A stretch of DNA of 36,544 nucleotides from an uncultured Lachnospiraceae bacterium. GTDB lineage: Bacteria; Bacillota; Clostridia; Lachnospirales; Lachnospiraceae. The translations under genes were made by a program, and so were the position numbers. The notes below the pieces were generated by a model. That model made no database searches. It worked only from the letters and a program-made list of their open reading frames with translations, and was not told the DNA's origin. Positions within the stretch are counted from its first letter, which is position 1. Every line of letters starts with the position of its first letter. Below are positions 1 through 7,686 of this stretch, piece after piece. Location of the stretch: NCBI GenBank assembly GCA_902781215.1, contig CACZIO010000041.1, forward strand, positions 1 to 36,544, given 5' to 3'.

Positions 1-188
1 CGGAACTGTACAGACCACCTGTACTATCTGTGTACCGGACACTTTATTATACCATACAGAACATATTTTCGCAAACACATGTTTGTATCATCTGGAAAAG
101 CCTTTTATCAGGTTTTAAACCTTTTTCGCAGTCAGGAATCATATCCTGTAAAAGATATCTGCACCGTTTTTCATACAGACCCCGCGCT

Positions 189-217
189 TTTAAACAGATG
201 CAAAACGGCGCTATAAT
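189..217 (+). promoter_or_regulatory. possible promoter of the MATE gene
   Basis: A TATAAT hexamer lies at 212-217 and a weak -35 (TTTAAA, 189-194) sits 17 bp upstream. Transcription would start near 223 and give a leader of about 90 nt before the ATG at 314. I recognise no riboswitch in the leader. The stretch before it (1-188) shows no gene I can support. Confidence 0.35.
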
Positions 218-313
218 TGAAGGCTGTAAAAAAACGGACAATCCGACATCGATCCAACATTGAAAGTACAAGTTTGAGCGCAAGAGACCTTACGTGTGGC
301 GTGAAAGGACAAT

Positions 314-1666
314 ATGAACAAAGACCTGACAACCGGGAAACCCGAAACCGTGCTCTGGCAGTTCTGCCTGCCGCTCTTCGGCAGCATCATCTTCCAGCAG
401 CTCTACAACATCGCCGACAGCCTGGTCGCCGGCAAATTCGTCGGCGAGAACGCCCTGGCCGCCGTGGGCAACAGCTATGAGATCACCCTGATCTTCATTG
501 CCTTTGCCTTCGGCTGCAACATCGGCTGCTCCGTCGTGGTCTCGACCTTCTTCGGGGCCAAGCGGATGAACGAGGTCAAGACCGCCGTGTCCACGGCCTT
601 GATCGCCAGCGGCGTCCTGTGCCTGGTCCTGATGCTGATCGGGACCCTCTTCTGCGGAAACCTCCTGGAGCTGATCCGGACCCCGCAGGAGGTCTTCGCG
701 GACTCCAAGCTCTACCTGGACATCTATGTCTGGGGCCTGCCCTTTGTCTTCTATTACAATATCTCGACCGGCATCTTTTCCGCCATGGGTGATTCCCGGA
801 CACCCTTCCTCTTCCTGGCAGCCTCCTCCACGGCCAATATCGCCATGGATATCTGGTTCGTCGCGGGCTTCCACATGGGTGTCGCCGGCGTCGCCTGGGC
901 AACCTTCATCTGCCAGGGCATCAGCTGCTTCCTGGCCCTCTTCTTTGTCATGCGCCGTCTCCGCTCCATCGAGACCAGCGGCCGGTCAGCCCTCTTCTCC
1001 TGGAGCATCTGCGCCAAAATCGCCAAGGTTGCCATCCCCAGCATCCTACAGCAGAGCTTCATCTCCGTCGGCAATATCGTGATCCAGGGCGTCATCAACG
1101 GCTTCGGGCCCGGCGTCATGGCCGGTTACTCCGCCGCCATCAAGCTCAACAACCTCGTGATCTCCGCCTTCACCACCCTGGCCAACGGCATCTCCAACTA
1201 CGCTGCCCAGAACCTGGGTGCCGGAAAGCTGTCCCGCATCCCGGAGGGCTTCCGGGCCGGCATCAAGATGGTCTGGCTCCTCTCCCTGCCGCTCGCGGTC
1301 CTCTATATTTTCTGCGGCAGGCTTCTCCTTCTCTTCTTTATGAGTGACCCCTCCGCGGAGGCCATGCACGCCGGCATCATGCTGCTGCGGATCGTGGCGC
1401 CCTTCTATTTCGTGATCTCCGCCAAGCTCGTGGCGGACGGGATCCTGCGCGGCACCAGCATGATGGTCAGCTTCATGATCGCGACCTTCACCGACCTGAT
1501 CCTCCGTGTCGTCCTGGCCATCGTCCTGTCCGGGACCTCCCTCGGCGCGACCGGCATCTGGTGCGCCTGGCCCATCGGCTGGACCACCGCCACCTGCATG
1601 TCCATCTGGTTCTACATACACGGGCCCTGGAACAGGCAGCCCGGACAGCCGCAGACACGGCCATAA
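314..1666 (+). CDS. MATE family multidrug/Na+ efflux transporter
   Basis: This 450-residue membrane protein has the usual MATE length. It should export cationic or organic compounds in exchange for Na+ or H+ across the cytoplasmic membrane. The family signature is visible near the N-terminus (QQLYNIADSLVAGKFVG, about residues 28-44). About twelve hydrophobic segments follow, arranged as two similar halves; a second IxxGxxNGFGPGVMAGYSAA block near residues 257-275 mirrors the first-half motif. The start follows GAAAGGACAAT, an acceptable ribosome binding site. The gene is transcribed alone, with its own promoter candidate and a strong hairpin terminator about 120 bp downstream. The substrate cannot be read from the sequence. 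The C-terminal tail is short and polar (RQPGQPQTRP), and nothing looks truncated. Confidence 0.93.
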   Translation: MNKDLTTGKPETVLWQFCLPLFGSIIFQQLYNIADSLVAGKFVGENALAAVGNSYEITLIFIAFAFGCNIGCSVVVSTFFGAKRMNEVKTAVSTALIASGVLCLVLMLIGTLFCGNLLELIRTPQEVFADSKLYLDIYVWGLPFVFYYNISTGIFSAMGDSRTPFLFLAASSTANIAMDIWFVAGFHMGVAGVAWATFICQGISCFLALFFVMRRLRSIETSGRSALFSWSICAKIAKVAIPSILQQSFISVGNIVIQGVINGFGPGVMAGYSAAIKLNNLVISAFTTLANGISNYAAQNLGAGKLSRIPEGFRAGIKMVWLLSLPLAVLYIFCGRLLLLFFMSDPSAEAMHAGIMLLRIVAPFYFVISAKLVADGILRGTSMMVSFMIATFTDLILRVVLAIVLSGTSLGATGIWCAWPIGWTTATCMSIWFYIHGPWNRQPGQPQTRP

Positions 1667-1783
1667 GTGTCATAGCGGCACAATCCTGATCATCCATACA
1701 GCAGCAGATATGCCCCATTGGCAAATACATCTCCATATCACCCGAATCAACAAGATCGTCTATAACAAAAATATCACTATATC

Positions 1784-1813
1784 AAAAGGCAGCCTGGCGG
1801 CTGCCTTTTCTGC
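1784..1813 (+). terminator. rho-independent terminator after MATE gene
   Basis: An 11-bp stem (AAAAGGCAGCC at 1784-1794 with GGCTGCCTTTT at 1799-1809, loop TGGC) ends in a short T run. It lies about 120 bp after the MATE stop codon. Confidence 0.8.
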
Positions 1814-2147
1814 GCTCTGCAAGACTATAGATTTTGTTGCCTCTGCCCGTCCGCCATCCCCGGCGTATCTTCAAAACGTTCTCCGGGCCAGGTTCACATC
1901 GCGAAAAACGAAGTATTCCGCTCCGCGGCGCTGCTGCCTCTTCCCTGTCAACCAAGCTAGTAAAGATTGAAAAAAATGCTCGATAGCATTTTTTTCAATC
2001 AAGAGGTTTGCGTCGAAGCGCCGCAACCTCTGCCGGATCCCGTCGCCAAAATCACCAATTTCAAAGCCCTTATCTGATGAGGGACATCATGGTCGGCGCC
2101 TGATCAGGAGGTGTTCTCAGCAGAGCATACCAAATAACCATCTGCAC
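1814..2147. other. gene-free stretch between two terminators
   Basis: About 330 bp bounded by hairpin terminators at 1784 and 2148. It contains a composite palindromic repeat (1965-2031). I found no convincing ORF. A short frame reading MRDIMVGA then stop occurs around 2078-2104, and a good AGGAGGT sequence at 2106-2112 has no start codon at a usable distance. The stretch could be a degraded gene or a small RNA locus ending at the 2148 terminator; neither can be decided by eye. Confidence 0.4.
1965..2031. repeat. composite palindromic element, copy 1
   Basis: A perfect 16-bp stem (left arm 1965-1980, loop CGAT, right arm 1985-2000) has seven A on one arm and seven T on the other. It is followed at once by a second hairpin (AGAGGTT 2002-2008 with AACCTCT 2025-2031). 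The same order of stems occurs at 6868, and on the opposite strand at 24366 and 24713. This copy differs from the others by paired changes in both arms, so the base pairing is preserved. The A7/T7 arms mean the first hairpin could act as a terminator in either direction. Confidence 0.8.
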
Positions 2148-2187
2148 AAAAACCACGGAGAGGTATCATCCCTCCGTGGTTTTTTTA
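2148..2187 (+). terminator. strong hairpin terminator
   Basis: A 13-bp perfect stem (2148-2160 with 2172-2184; CCACGGAG pairs with CTCCGTGG) is followed by T residues. No recognisable gene ends directly before it, so it may close an unannotated transcript from the 1814-2147 stretch. Confidence 0.75.
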
Positions 2188-2341
2188 CTGCCATTGATTC
2201 ATATCTTCTAAGCATTTATACTATATGTATCTAAAAGCATATGCGATGCACACCGGAGCGGACATGTGGCTGATTGCCGCCCTTGATGCCTGCGCCCCGG
2301 CGTGTGGCATTGTTAAAAAATACATAAAGGAGCTTTCACAG

Positions 2342-3187
2342 ATGAAACTGGAAAAAGTCACCGCCGTCTGTTTCAGTCCGACGGGAAACGCCAAAAAGAT
2401 CACCAATGCCATCGCGCAGACCATTGCCAGCCGCGAGGGAATTCCCTTTCATGAGGACGATATCACCCTGCCCTACCTCCGCCGGGGCCTGCGGGAATAC
2501 TCCGCCGGCGAGCTGGTCGTTTTCGGGACGCCGGTCTACGCCGGCCGGATCCCCAACAAGATCCTGCCCGCCGTCCAGACCCTCTTCGAGGGAAACGGCG
2601 CCCTGGCCATCCCGGTCGTGACCTTCGGCAACCGCAGCTTTGACAACGGCCTGATCGAGGTCCGCAACGAGCTGGAGCAGCACGGCTTCCACACGATCGC
2701 CGGAGCCGCCTTCGTGTCGGAACACGTCATGTCCGCGAAACTGGCAGGCGGCCGCCCCAATGAAGGAGATTTCCAGGCGATCTGCCAGTTCGCCCTGGAC
2801 GCAGCCGCGAAGATCGACGCCCTGGAGGAGGGCCCGCACGACGGCATGGCACAGGTTCCCGCCCCCGTCGCGGTCAAGGGCGAGGATCCTATTCCCGGCT
2901 ACTACCGGCCCCTCCAGGCGGACGGCTCTCCCGCCAACTTCCTCAAGGCAAAACCCAAGACCACCGACGCCTGTACGGACTGCGGCATCTGCGCCCGGGC
3001 CTGTCCCATGGGCTCCATCAGCCCGGAGGATTTCCGCACGGTCACCGGCGTCTGCATCAAATGCCAGGCCTGCGTCAAGCTCTGTCCGGTGGGTGCCAAA
3101 TACTTCGACGACCCGGTCATGCTCTCCCACATCCGGATGCTGGAAGACCACTATTCGAGACCCGCGGAGAATGAGGTGTTCCTGTAA
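2342..3187 (+). CDS. EFR1-type flavodoxin/ferredoxin (4Fe-4S) protein
   Basis: This 281-residue protein joins an N-terminal flavodoxin-like domain to a C-terminal bacterial-type ferredoxin domain. The FMN phosphate loop is seen as SPTGNAKKI (residues 12-20). Two 4Fe-4S motifs follow the CxxCxxCxxxC pattern: Cys211/214/217/221 and Cys238/241/244/248. This is the architecture of the clostridial EFR1 family and suggests a soluble electron carrier between low-potential donors and an unknown acceptor. I chose ATG 2342 because AGGAGCTTTCACAG precedes it and the family starts just before the beta-strand leading to the FMN loop. An in-frame ATG at 2225 would add 39 residues that look unrelated. The gene stands alone, with a terminator 110 bp downstream. 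Confidence 0.9.
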   Translation: MKLEKVTAVCFSPTGNAKKITNAIAQTIASREGIPFHEDDITLPYLRRGLREYSAGELVVFGTPVYAGRIPNKILPAVQTLFEGNGALAIPVVTFGNRSFDNGLIEVRNELEQHGFHTIAGAAFVSEHVMSAKLAGGRPNEGDFQAICQFALDAAAKIDALEEGPHDGMAQVPAPVAVKGEDPIPGYYRPLQADGSPANFLKAKPKTTDACTDCGICARACPMGSISPEDFRTVTGVCIKCQACVKLCPVGAKYFDDPVMLSHIRMLEDHYSRPAENEVFL

Positions 3188-3296
3188 GGCTGTACGCCGG
3201 GCAACATCTTCCGCACATACAAAGCATGTGCTGCCGCTTCCGTGCGCATCCTCGCGGAACGTTTCTCTCAGTCGATTCTTCTTTTGACACACAAAA

Positions 3297-3337
3297 AGAA
3301 GCCGTTTGCTGTTTTGTCGGCAAGCGGCTTCTCGTTT
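3297..3337. terminator. bidirectional terminator between EFR1 and HEPN genes
   Basis: A 13-bp stem with one G-U pair (AGAAGCCGTTTGC 3297-3309, GCAAGCGGCTTCT 3320-3332) is flanked by A5 on the left and T5 on the right. It can end the plus-strand EFR1 transcript and the minus-strand HEPN/MNT transcript, whose last codon is at 3338. Confidence 0.75.
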
Positions 3338-3766
3338 TTACTTTATACCATTTTTCTTCAGAATTGTATACCAGTTATTTAATTCTGCCAGACATCTCTC
3401 CAGTGTATCAAGTCTCACTACGAAATGGATGTCATAGCGTCCTTCCGCCTCCCACCTGGTCATGATATACTTTTTCCGCTTCACATATTCAGGAATCATC
3501 AATACGGCTCCCAGGGATTGACCATATGTGATCAGATCATCCAGCGAATGCTTGTACATTTTTGAATGATTGATGCCCAACCCTGATGCGTAAATCTGTA
3601 TTTTAATCAATTTTTCAGCAGCCTGCTGCAAATGGTACGCCGCCTGTCCCCTGAAAAACTTTCCCCTTCGGCCGGGCAGTGTCTTCACCTTTTCGATGAG
3701 GGCTTCTGCCACAAACAAATCAGCTTCGATCTGGCCCAGTGTCAGAGGATTGGCATATCCTGTCAT
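3338..3766 (-). CDS. HEPN-domain protein, toxin-like partner of the MNT gene
   Basis: This 142-residue helical protein carries the HEPN-family pattern AAYHLQQAAEKLIK (residues 42-55) and an RYDIH motif at 110-114 near the position of the family's C-terminal conserved Arg/His. HEPN proteins paired with minimal nucleotidyltransferases usually act as RNase toxins that the partner neutralises by binding or by AMPylation. The canonical RX4-6H ribonuclease motif is not clear here: Arg39-His45 has five residues between but lies in the first helix pair, and Arg110-His114 has only three. Activity is therefore uncertain. I chose the ATG at 3766 because GGAGAG lies 7 nt before it; the ATG at 3784 lacks a comparable site. 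The gene overlaps the upstream MNT gene by 47 nt, so translation is probably coupled. Confidence 0.8.
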   Translation of the reverse strand: MTGYANPLTLGQIEADLFVAEALIEKVKTLPGRRGKFFRGQAAYHLQQAAEKLIKIQIYASGLGINHSKMYKHSLDDLITYGQSLGAVLMIPEYVKRKKYIMTRWEAEGRYDIHFVVRLDTLERCLAELNNWYTILKKNGIK

Positions 3767-4127
3767 AAAGAATCTCTCCTTCATTTATATCATGAAGGAT
3801 CGGACTATTGTTTCTGCCGCCTGTTTTAAAGTACAGGATGTCGTAGGCTTGTGCATGATCATCAAAATCATATAGCTGCCTTGCAAACCGCTCGTATTTT
3901 GTAGAAGCCAACGCCCGGGATGGAACCTGGTTTCCAAAAACCGCGATATCAATGTCCGACCCCTCTGTACATCGTTCCTGTATACTGGATCCAAACAGGA
4001 CAATTCTATCGATGCAGTCACATTTTTGTGCTGCATCCACAATGTTCTTTATATACTTTTTCTTTATCTCGGCAACCTTAATTGTTCTGCCGTTAATTTC
4101 CATCGTGATTACTCTGCACATCTTCAT
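3720..4127 (-). CDS. minimal nucleotidyltransferase (MNT), antitoxin-like
   Basis: This 135-residue protein has a nucleotidyltransferase fold with the exact GSX10DXD signature of MntA-type enzymes: Gly-Ser in LFGSS, ten residues, then Asp-Ile-Asp in GSDIDIAVFG. In characterised HEPN/MNT pairs (type VII toxin-antitoxin) the enzyme transfers AMP to a tyrosine of the HEPN partner. The gene lies upstream of the HEPN gene and overlaps it, which is the common order for such pairs. Start choice is open: ATG 4127 has GGAGAC almost touching it, and the next in-frame ATG, two codons later, has better spacing. A possible -10 (TATACT) lies on the minus strand near 4157-4162. The pair could be a stability or defence module, or a domesticated remnant. 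Confidence 0.82.
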   Translation of the reverse strand: MKMCRVITMEINGRTIKVAEIKKKYIKNIVDAAQKCDCIDRIVLFGSSIQERCTEGSDIDIAVFGNQVPSRALASTKYERFARQLYDFDDHAQAYDILYFKTGGRNNSPILHDINEGEILYDRICQSSDTGPDRS

Positions 4128-4382
4128 GTCTCCGAAGAAAATGTATTGATTTCAGGAGTATACTTCTATCATTTTAGCAGGGTGCTTCCCCGCATGCAAG
4201 AAAGGCAGAATGCCGGCAGAGGTAAAAGCATAGGTTACATATGGAATGGAAAAGGTGTATCATGTCTGTAAACACTCGTCGAGCAGTAAATCCACATGAT
4301 CGCTGTGGACACATTTTTCCTGCTGTTTTCATGTGCAGACTGTAGTATTAACCCAGCATGAAAAGAAAAAGGAGAGGCAGCT

Positions 4383-5639
4383 ATGAAAGGCGCACTTGAC
4401 GGATACAAGATCCTGGATTTCACAACGCTCCTGCCGGGCCCCTATGCCACGATGACCCTGGCGGACATGGGCGCCGAAGTGCTCAAGGTGAGCGGGCGCG
4501 ACAAATACGACCTGGTCGTCAACTGGCCGCCGGTCATCGAGGCCGCGCAGGTGACCGGCGCCCAGGCCTGGCTGGGGCGGAACAAGAAGACCATGTTCCT
4601 GAACCTGAAAAAACCCGCGGCGGTCGAGGCCGTCAAAAAGCTGGTCATGGACTATGACATCGTCGTGGAACAATTCCGGCCCGGCGTCATGACCAAGCTG
4701 GGCGTCGGCTATGAGCAGCTGCGCGAGGTCAATCCCCGCCTCATCTACTGTGCGATCACGGGCTACGGCCAGACCGGCCCCTTTGCCATGAAGGCGGGCC
4801 ACGACATCAACTACCTGTCCCGCGCGGGCATCGCCTGGGCGGCAGGCCGCAAGGCCGGCGGCCCCGGCCTCTACAATTTCCAAATCGCCGACGTCGCCGG
4901 CGGCTCCATGAACGCCGTCTCCAGCATCCTGGCCGCCATCATCTACCGGGAAAAGACCGGGAAGGGCCAGTTCATCGACGTCTCCATGCAGGACAGCGTC
5001 ATTCCCTTCAATTCCATGGACGGCGCCAGCTACTTCGCGGGCGGCCCCATGCCCATGCGCGAGTCGGGCCTTCTCAACGGCGGCGGAATCTACGACTTCT
5101 ACGAGACCTCGGACGGCAAATACATGAGCGTCGGCTCCCTGGAGCCCAAGTTCTTCGCCGCCCTCTGTGAGGGCATGGGCCATCCCGAGTGGAAGGACGG
5201 CAAAGTTCTCCGGACTGACGCCGCCATGGTCAAGGAGACCTTCCGCGCCGTCTTCAAGACGAAGACCCGCGACGAGTGGACAGCTGTCTTCACCGCCCTC
5301 GACGCCTGCGTCGAGCCCGTCATGGACCTCGACGAGGTCTGCCGGGACGAGCACCTGGTCAGCCGGGGCATGTGGCCTGAAGTCGAGGTCCCGATGAGCC
5401 GTTCAGACGCTGCTGCCCCTGCCGGATCATCAGCTGCCGGTCAGGGCACCTCGTCTGATCCGGACACTGCGGTTGCAGGCGCATCCGCCCCTGTCCGCAT
5501 CACTCAGATGGGCTGCCCCATGCACCTGTCCGAATGCCCGCCGCGCTACGACCACGCGGGCTACCCGGAAGGATATCACACGGAAGAAGTCCTGCAGTCC
5601 CTGGGTTACAGCCCGGATGAGATCAGGGATATGACCTGA
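4383..5639 (+). CDS. class III CoA-transferase fold enzyme, alpha-methylacyl-CoA racemase-like
   Basis: This 418-residue protein belongs to the CaiB/BaiF (class III CoA-transferase) family. The conserved N-terminal block LDFTTLLPGPYATMTLADMG and the family Asp (Asp170 in FQIADVAGGSM) are visible. It also carries His140 (GHDINYL), Asp170 and Glu255 (SLEPKFF), which match the catalytic His/Asp/Glu set of the mycobacterial alpha-methylacyl-CoA racemase with constant spacing. Formyl-CoA transferases lack that His. An epimerase acting on 2-methyl- or bile-acid-type acyl-CoA is therefore more likely than a CoA transferase, though the substrate is not readable. An Ala/Ser/Gly-rich stretch (about residues 343-370) interrupts the C-terminal part and looks like a late insertion. 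AGGAGAGGCAGCT precedes the start. It is a single-gene unit with a strong terminator. Confidence 0.88.
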   Translation: MKGALDGYKILDFTTLLPGPYATMTLADMGAEVLKVSGRDKYDLVVNWPPVIEAAQVTGAQAWLGRNKKTMFLNLKKPAAVEAVKKLVMDYDIVVEQFRPGVMTKLGVGYEQLREVNPRLIYCAITGYGQTGPFAMKAGHDINYLSRAGIAWAAGRKAGGPGLYNFQIADVAGGSMNAVSSILAAIIYREKTGKGQFIDVSMQDSVIPFNSMDGASYFAGGPMPMRESGLLNGGGIYDFYETSDGKYMSVGSLEPKFFAALCEGMGHPEWKDGKVLRTDAAMVKETFRAVFKTKTRDEWTAVFTALDACVEPVMDLDEVCRDEHLVSRGMWPEVEVPMSRSDAAAPAGSSAAGQGTSSDPDTAVAGASAPVRITQMGCPMHLSECPPRYDHAGYPEGYHTEEVLQSLGYSPDEIRDMT

Positions 5640-5731
5640 GTCTCTTTTTCTACGGTTCCTGATGACTGCACGCCTTTCATGACAAACGATCACAGGAAAT
5701 GCGGGGGACTCCATTTCTGTATAAATCAAAT

Positions 5732-5775
5732 AAAAGTACCGGACACAGCCCTGCTCCGTGTCCGGTACTTTTGTT
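5732..5775. terminator. bidirectional terminator
   Basis: A perfect 15-bp stem (5732-5746 with 5758-5772, core GTACCGGACAC) has A4 and T4 ends. It closes the acyl-CoA racemase-like gene on the plus strand and the polyprenyl synthase gene on the minus strand. Confidence 0.85.
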
Positions 5776-5805
5776 ATCCTGTATTTGTTCCGGGTCGCCC
5801 CCGCA

Positions 5806-6801
5806 TCACCCCGCCGCGGAGATCTTGCACTTGGCCCGGAGCAGGTCGCGGAAGACATCACTGACCCCGTGATCGGGCAGGTTCCCGATGGCCTGCAGGG
5901 CGCGGTCCGCGTACATCTGCATGTCCGCCGCCGCGCGAGCAAGGCCGCCGGAGGTGGTGACCAGCGTCTTAAGACGGGCGGCATGTTCAAAGCCGAAATC
6001 CCCCTCCTCCGCGGCGTGAAGAAGACAGATGATCTCCGGTTTCGTCTGCCGGTCTTCCATCGCATAGAGGACAGGCAGGGTCATGATGCCCTCGCGGAAA
6101 TCCGCCTGCGTGAGTTTCCCTTCCTCATAGGCGTCCGAGACAAAATCCAGCAGGTCGTCGCGGATCTGGAACATGTAGCCGAAATTGATCCCGAGCTGCT
6201 CCAGCTGCAGCTGCATCTCCTCGCTGCAGCCGCTCTCCACGGCGCCTGCCATACAGGCCAGTCGACAGAGCGCAGCCGTCTTGCCATAGATATTGCGCAT
6301 ATATTGCTCGACCGTCGCCCCCTCGTTCCATCGACATTCCATCTGACCCAGCTCACCGACACACATGGCTTCCACAGCCTCGCCGACCATCTGTCCGACG
6401 CGGGCGAAGCCATCCCGGAACAGGCTCTGGACGATCCGGCTCAGGAGCAGGTCGCCGGCATAGACGGCCATGTCCTTGCCATACTTGGCCTGGGCTGTCG
6501 GCAGACCCCTGCGCAGCGGCGCGTCATCGACAATATCGTCATGAATGAGCGAGGCCATATGCACCAGCTCAACCAGGGCGCCCAGGCGACAGAGCTTGCT
6601 GCGGGCAGCCTCAAAATCCTTCCCGTATCTGCTGGCCATCAGCAGGAGCCTGGGCCGCAGGCGCTTTCCTCTGGACTGCTCCATATCGCGGAGGACCCTG
6701 CTGACAGCGCCCCCGTAACCGGGATCGCGCAGATACTCCGTCAGGTACAGCTCCACCTGCTCCATCTCCTGCTTCAGTTCCTTTTCCTCAAATTGGTTCA
6801 T
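5806..6801 (-). CDS. long-chain trans-polyprenyl diphosphate synthase
   Basis: This 331-residue all-helical protein shows both aspartate-rich motifs of trans-isoprenyl synthases: DDIVD (88-92) and DDLLD (215-219), plus GKRLRPRL (45-52) for pyrophosphate binding. It condenses isopentenyl diphosphate onto an allylic primer. The residues four and five positions before the first motif are small (Ala83, Ser84). In this family that leaves the elongation tunnel open, so a C30 or longer product (quinone side chain or similar) is more likely than farnesyl diphosphate. GGGGAACTG precedes the start. No other quinone or isoprenoid gene is in the window. Upstream lies a composite hairpin repeat (6868-7025), which would fall in a long 5' leader if the promoter candidate near 7135 is used. 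Confidence 0.9.
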   Translation of the reverse strand: MNQFEEKELKQEMEQVELYLTEYLRDPGYGGAVSRVLRDMEQSRGKRLRPRLLLMASRYGKDFEAARSKLCRLGALVELVHMASLIHDDIVDDAPLRRGLPTAQAKYGKDMAVYAGDLLLSRIVQSLFRDGFARVGQMVGEAVEAMCVGELGQMECRWNEGATVEQYMRNIYGKTAALCRLACMAGAVESGCSEEMQLQLEQLGINFGYMFQIRDDLLDFVSDAYEEGKLTQADFREGIMTLPVLYAMEDRQTKPEIICLLHAAEEGDFGFEHAARLKTLVTTSGGLARAAADMQMYADRALQAIGNLPDHGVSDVFRDLLRAKCKISAAG

Positions 6802-6867
6802 CAGTTCCCCTTCATGCTTCGTGCCATGATCCTGCTCACAAGCTCACTGCCATGCCGGAGCACGTAA

Positions 6868-7025
6868 GAGTGAAAAAAACGCTCGATAGCGTTTTTTTCA
6901 CTCCGGATGTTTGTGACGGAGCACAAACATCCTGTGATGCCAACAAAAAATCGCCTCCGCGAGTTTTTCGTTGGCGATGCCTGCGCACTTCGTGCTCCGG
7001 CATGCTGTGGAAGTGCGCAGGCATC
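6868..7025. repeat. composite palindromic element, copy 2 (complete)
   Basis: Four hairpins occur in order: a perfect 16-bp stem with A7/T7 arms (6868-6883, loop CGAT, 6888-6903); an 11-bp stem (6905-6915 with 6922-6932); a near-perfect 16-bp stem (6939-6954 with 6959-6975); and a 15-bp stem (6976-6990 with 7011-7025). A 31-nt block (6974-7004) is found exactly, as reverse complement, in copy 3 (24265-24295). The spacer TGATGC between the second and third hairpins is also shared with copies 3 and 4. No protein is encoded here. Confidence 0.85.
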
Positions 7026-7570
7026 GCTTACTCCTCCATTTTCCGTGTCCTGCAGCTGTAACTCACCGAAAAATACATTCTGTCTTTCCGGATTGTACAA
7101 CATGTGCAAAATACGAATCCTTTTTGAGCCGGCCATTATACAATTTACCCTATTTTTGTCTGTCATTCAACCGCTGTACGACAAGATGTACCATGTTGCC
7201 TACACTAACCAGATGTTGACAATCTCCCCGCCTGCCTCATCCCTATGGGCAGTGTATGGTGCCATCCATAGTGTCCTTCGATGGTAAAAAATACCCGCAG
7301 GCCATGGCTGCAGTTTTTGCAGTCATGATCTGCGGGTTTGATCATTTCATCAAATCGCTGCTTGTTTGCAAGAAATCGCGTTGCCGCTCTTTCCGCCATG
7401 TCCCTCACCAGAGCAGCACATGCGCCAGGGAGTGAGGCTCAAAAGACGTTTGGACTGCCTCGCGGCACATACCTCCGGGGGTTGTTGCATTAGCTGAAAA
7501 GTTCAGCTAGGCAATAGCCCCTTTAAATCGGGCCAGAGGGCCGATTATTTTTATCGACCTTTATTACAAC
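7026..7570. other. intergenic region with hairpins, no supported gene
   Basis: On the minus strand a TATAAT (7140-7135) could serve the polyprenyl synthase gene with a leader of about 330 nt. A perfect 8-bp palindrome (TAGCTGAA AAG TTCAGCTA, 7491-7509) and a hairpin followed by ATTTTTAT (7526-7553) lie near the right end. A minus-strand frame at 7205-7399 (GTG 7408 or ATG 7399; contains DCKNCSHGL) reads like a protein fragment, but I do not recognise it and its ribosome binding site is weak. The region may hold the remnant of a lost gene or mobile element. Confidence 0.4.
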
Positions 7571-7600
7571 AAAAAAGGAAATCCGACATCTGCCGGATTT
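7571..7600 (-). terminator. terminator of tRNA-Ala
   Basis: Read on the minus strand, AAATCCGGCAGATGTCGGATTT folds into a short stem and is followed by CC and a T6 run, 13 bp after the tRNA 3' end. Confidence 0.75.
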
Positions 7601-7613
7601 CTTTCGTAAATAG

Positions 7614-7686
7614 TGGAGACGGTGGGACTTGAACCCATGACCTCTACACTGCCAGTGTAGCGCTCTCCCAACTGAGCTACGCCCCC
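7614..7686 (-). tRNA. tRNA-Ala (anticodon GGC)
   Basis: The 73-nt sequence folds as a standard cloverleaf. The D-arm contains TAGCTCAGTTGGGAGAGC, the anticodon arm is CTACA-CTGGCAG-TGTAG (anticodon GGC, reading GCC), and the T-arm contains GGTTCAAGTCC. The acceptor stem has a G3-U70 wobble pair, the identity element recognised by alanyl-tRNA synthetase. The 3' CCA is not encoded; A73 is followed by CTA. It is a single tRNA with its own terminator. Confidence 0.96.

Noticed and set aside
217-313. Riboswitch in the MATE leader
   Set aside because: The 90-nt leader shows no conserved motif of a riboswitch class known to me.
290-874. Long open frame on the minus strand opposite the MATE gene
   Set aside because: It has the residue make-up of an antisense shadow of GC-rich coding DNA (Gly/Asp/Glu/Arg-rich, no domain) and no ribosome binding site.
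1965-2031. CRISPR array
   Set aside because: The repeated palindromes are dispersed singly through the window, differ in sequence, and have no regular spacers or cas genes.
5758-6867. Plus-strand 369-residue frame over the polyprenyl synthase
   Set aside because: The minus strand encodes a complete enzyme with both aspartate-rich motifs; the plus frame begins inside a terminator and resembles no protein.
7205-7408. Minus-strand frame of 67 codons starting with GTG
   Set aside because: No recognisable family and only a weak ribosome binding site. It may be a gene fragment and is described in the intergenic entry, but it is not called as a gene.
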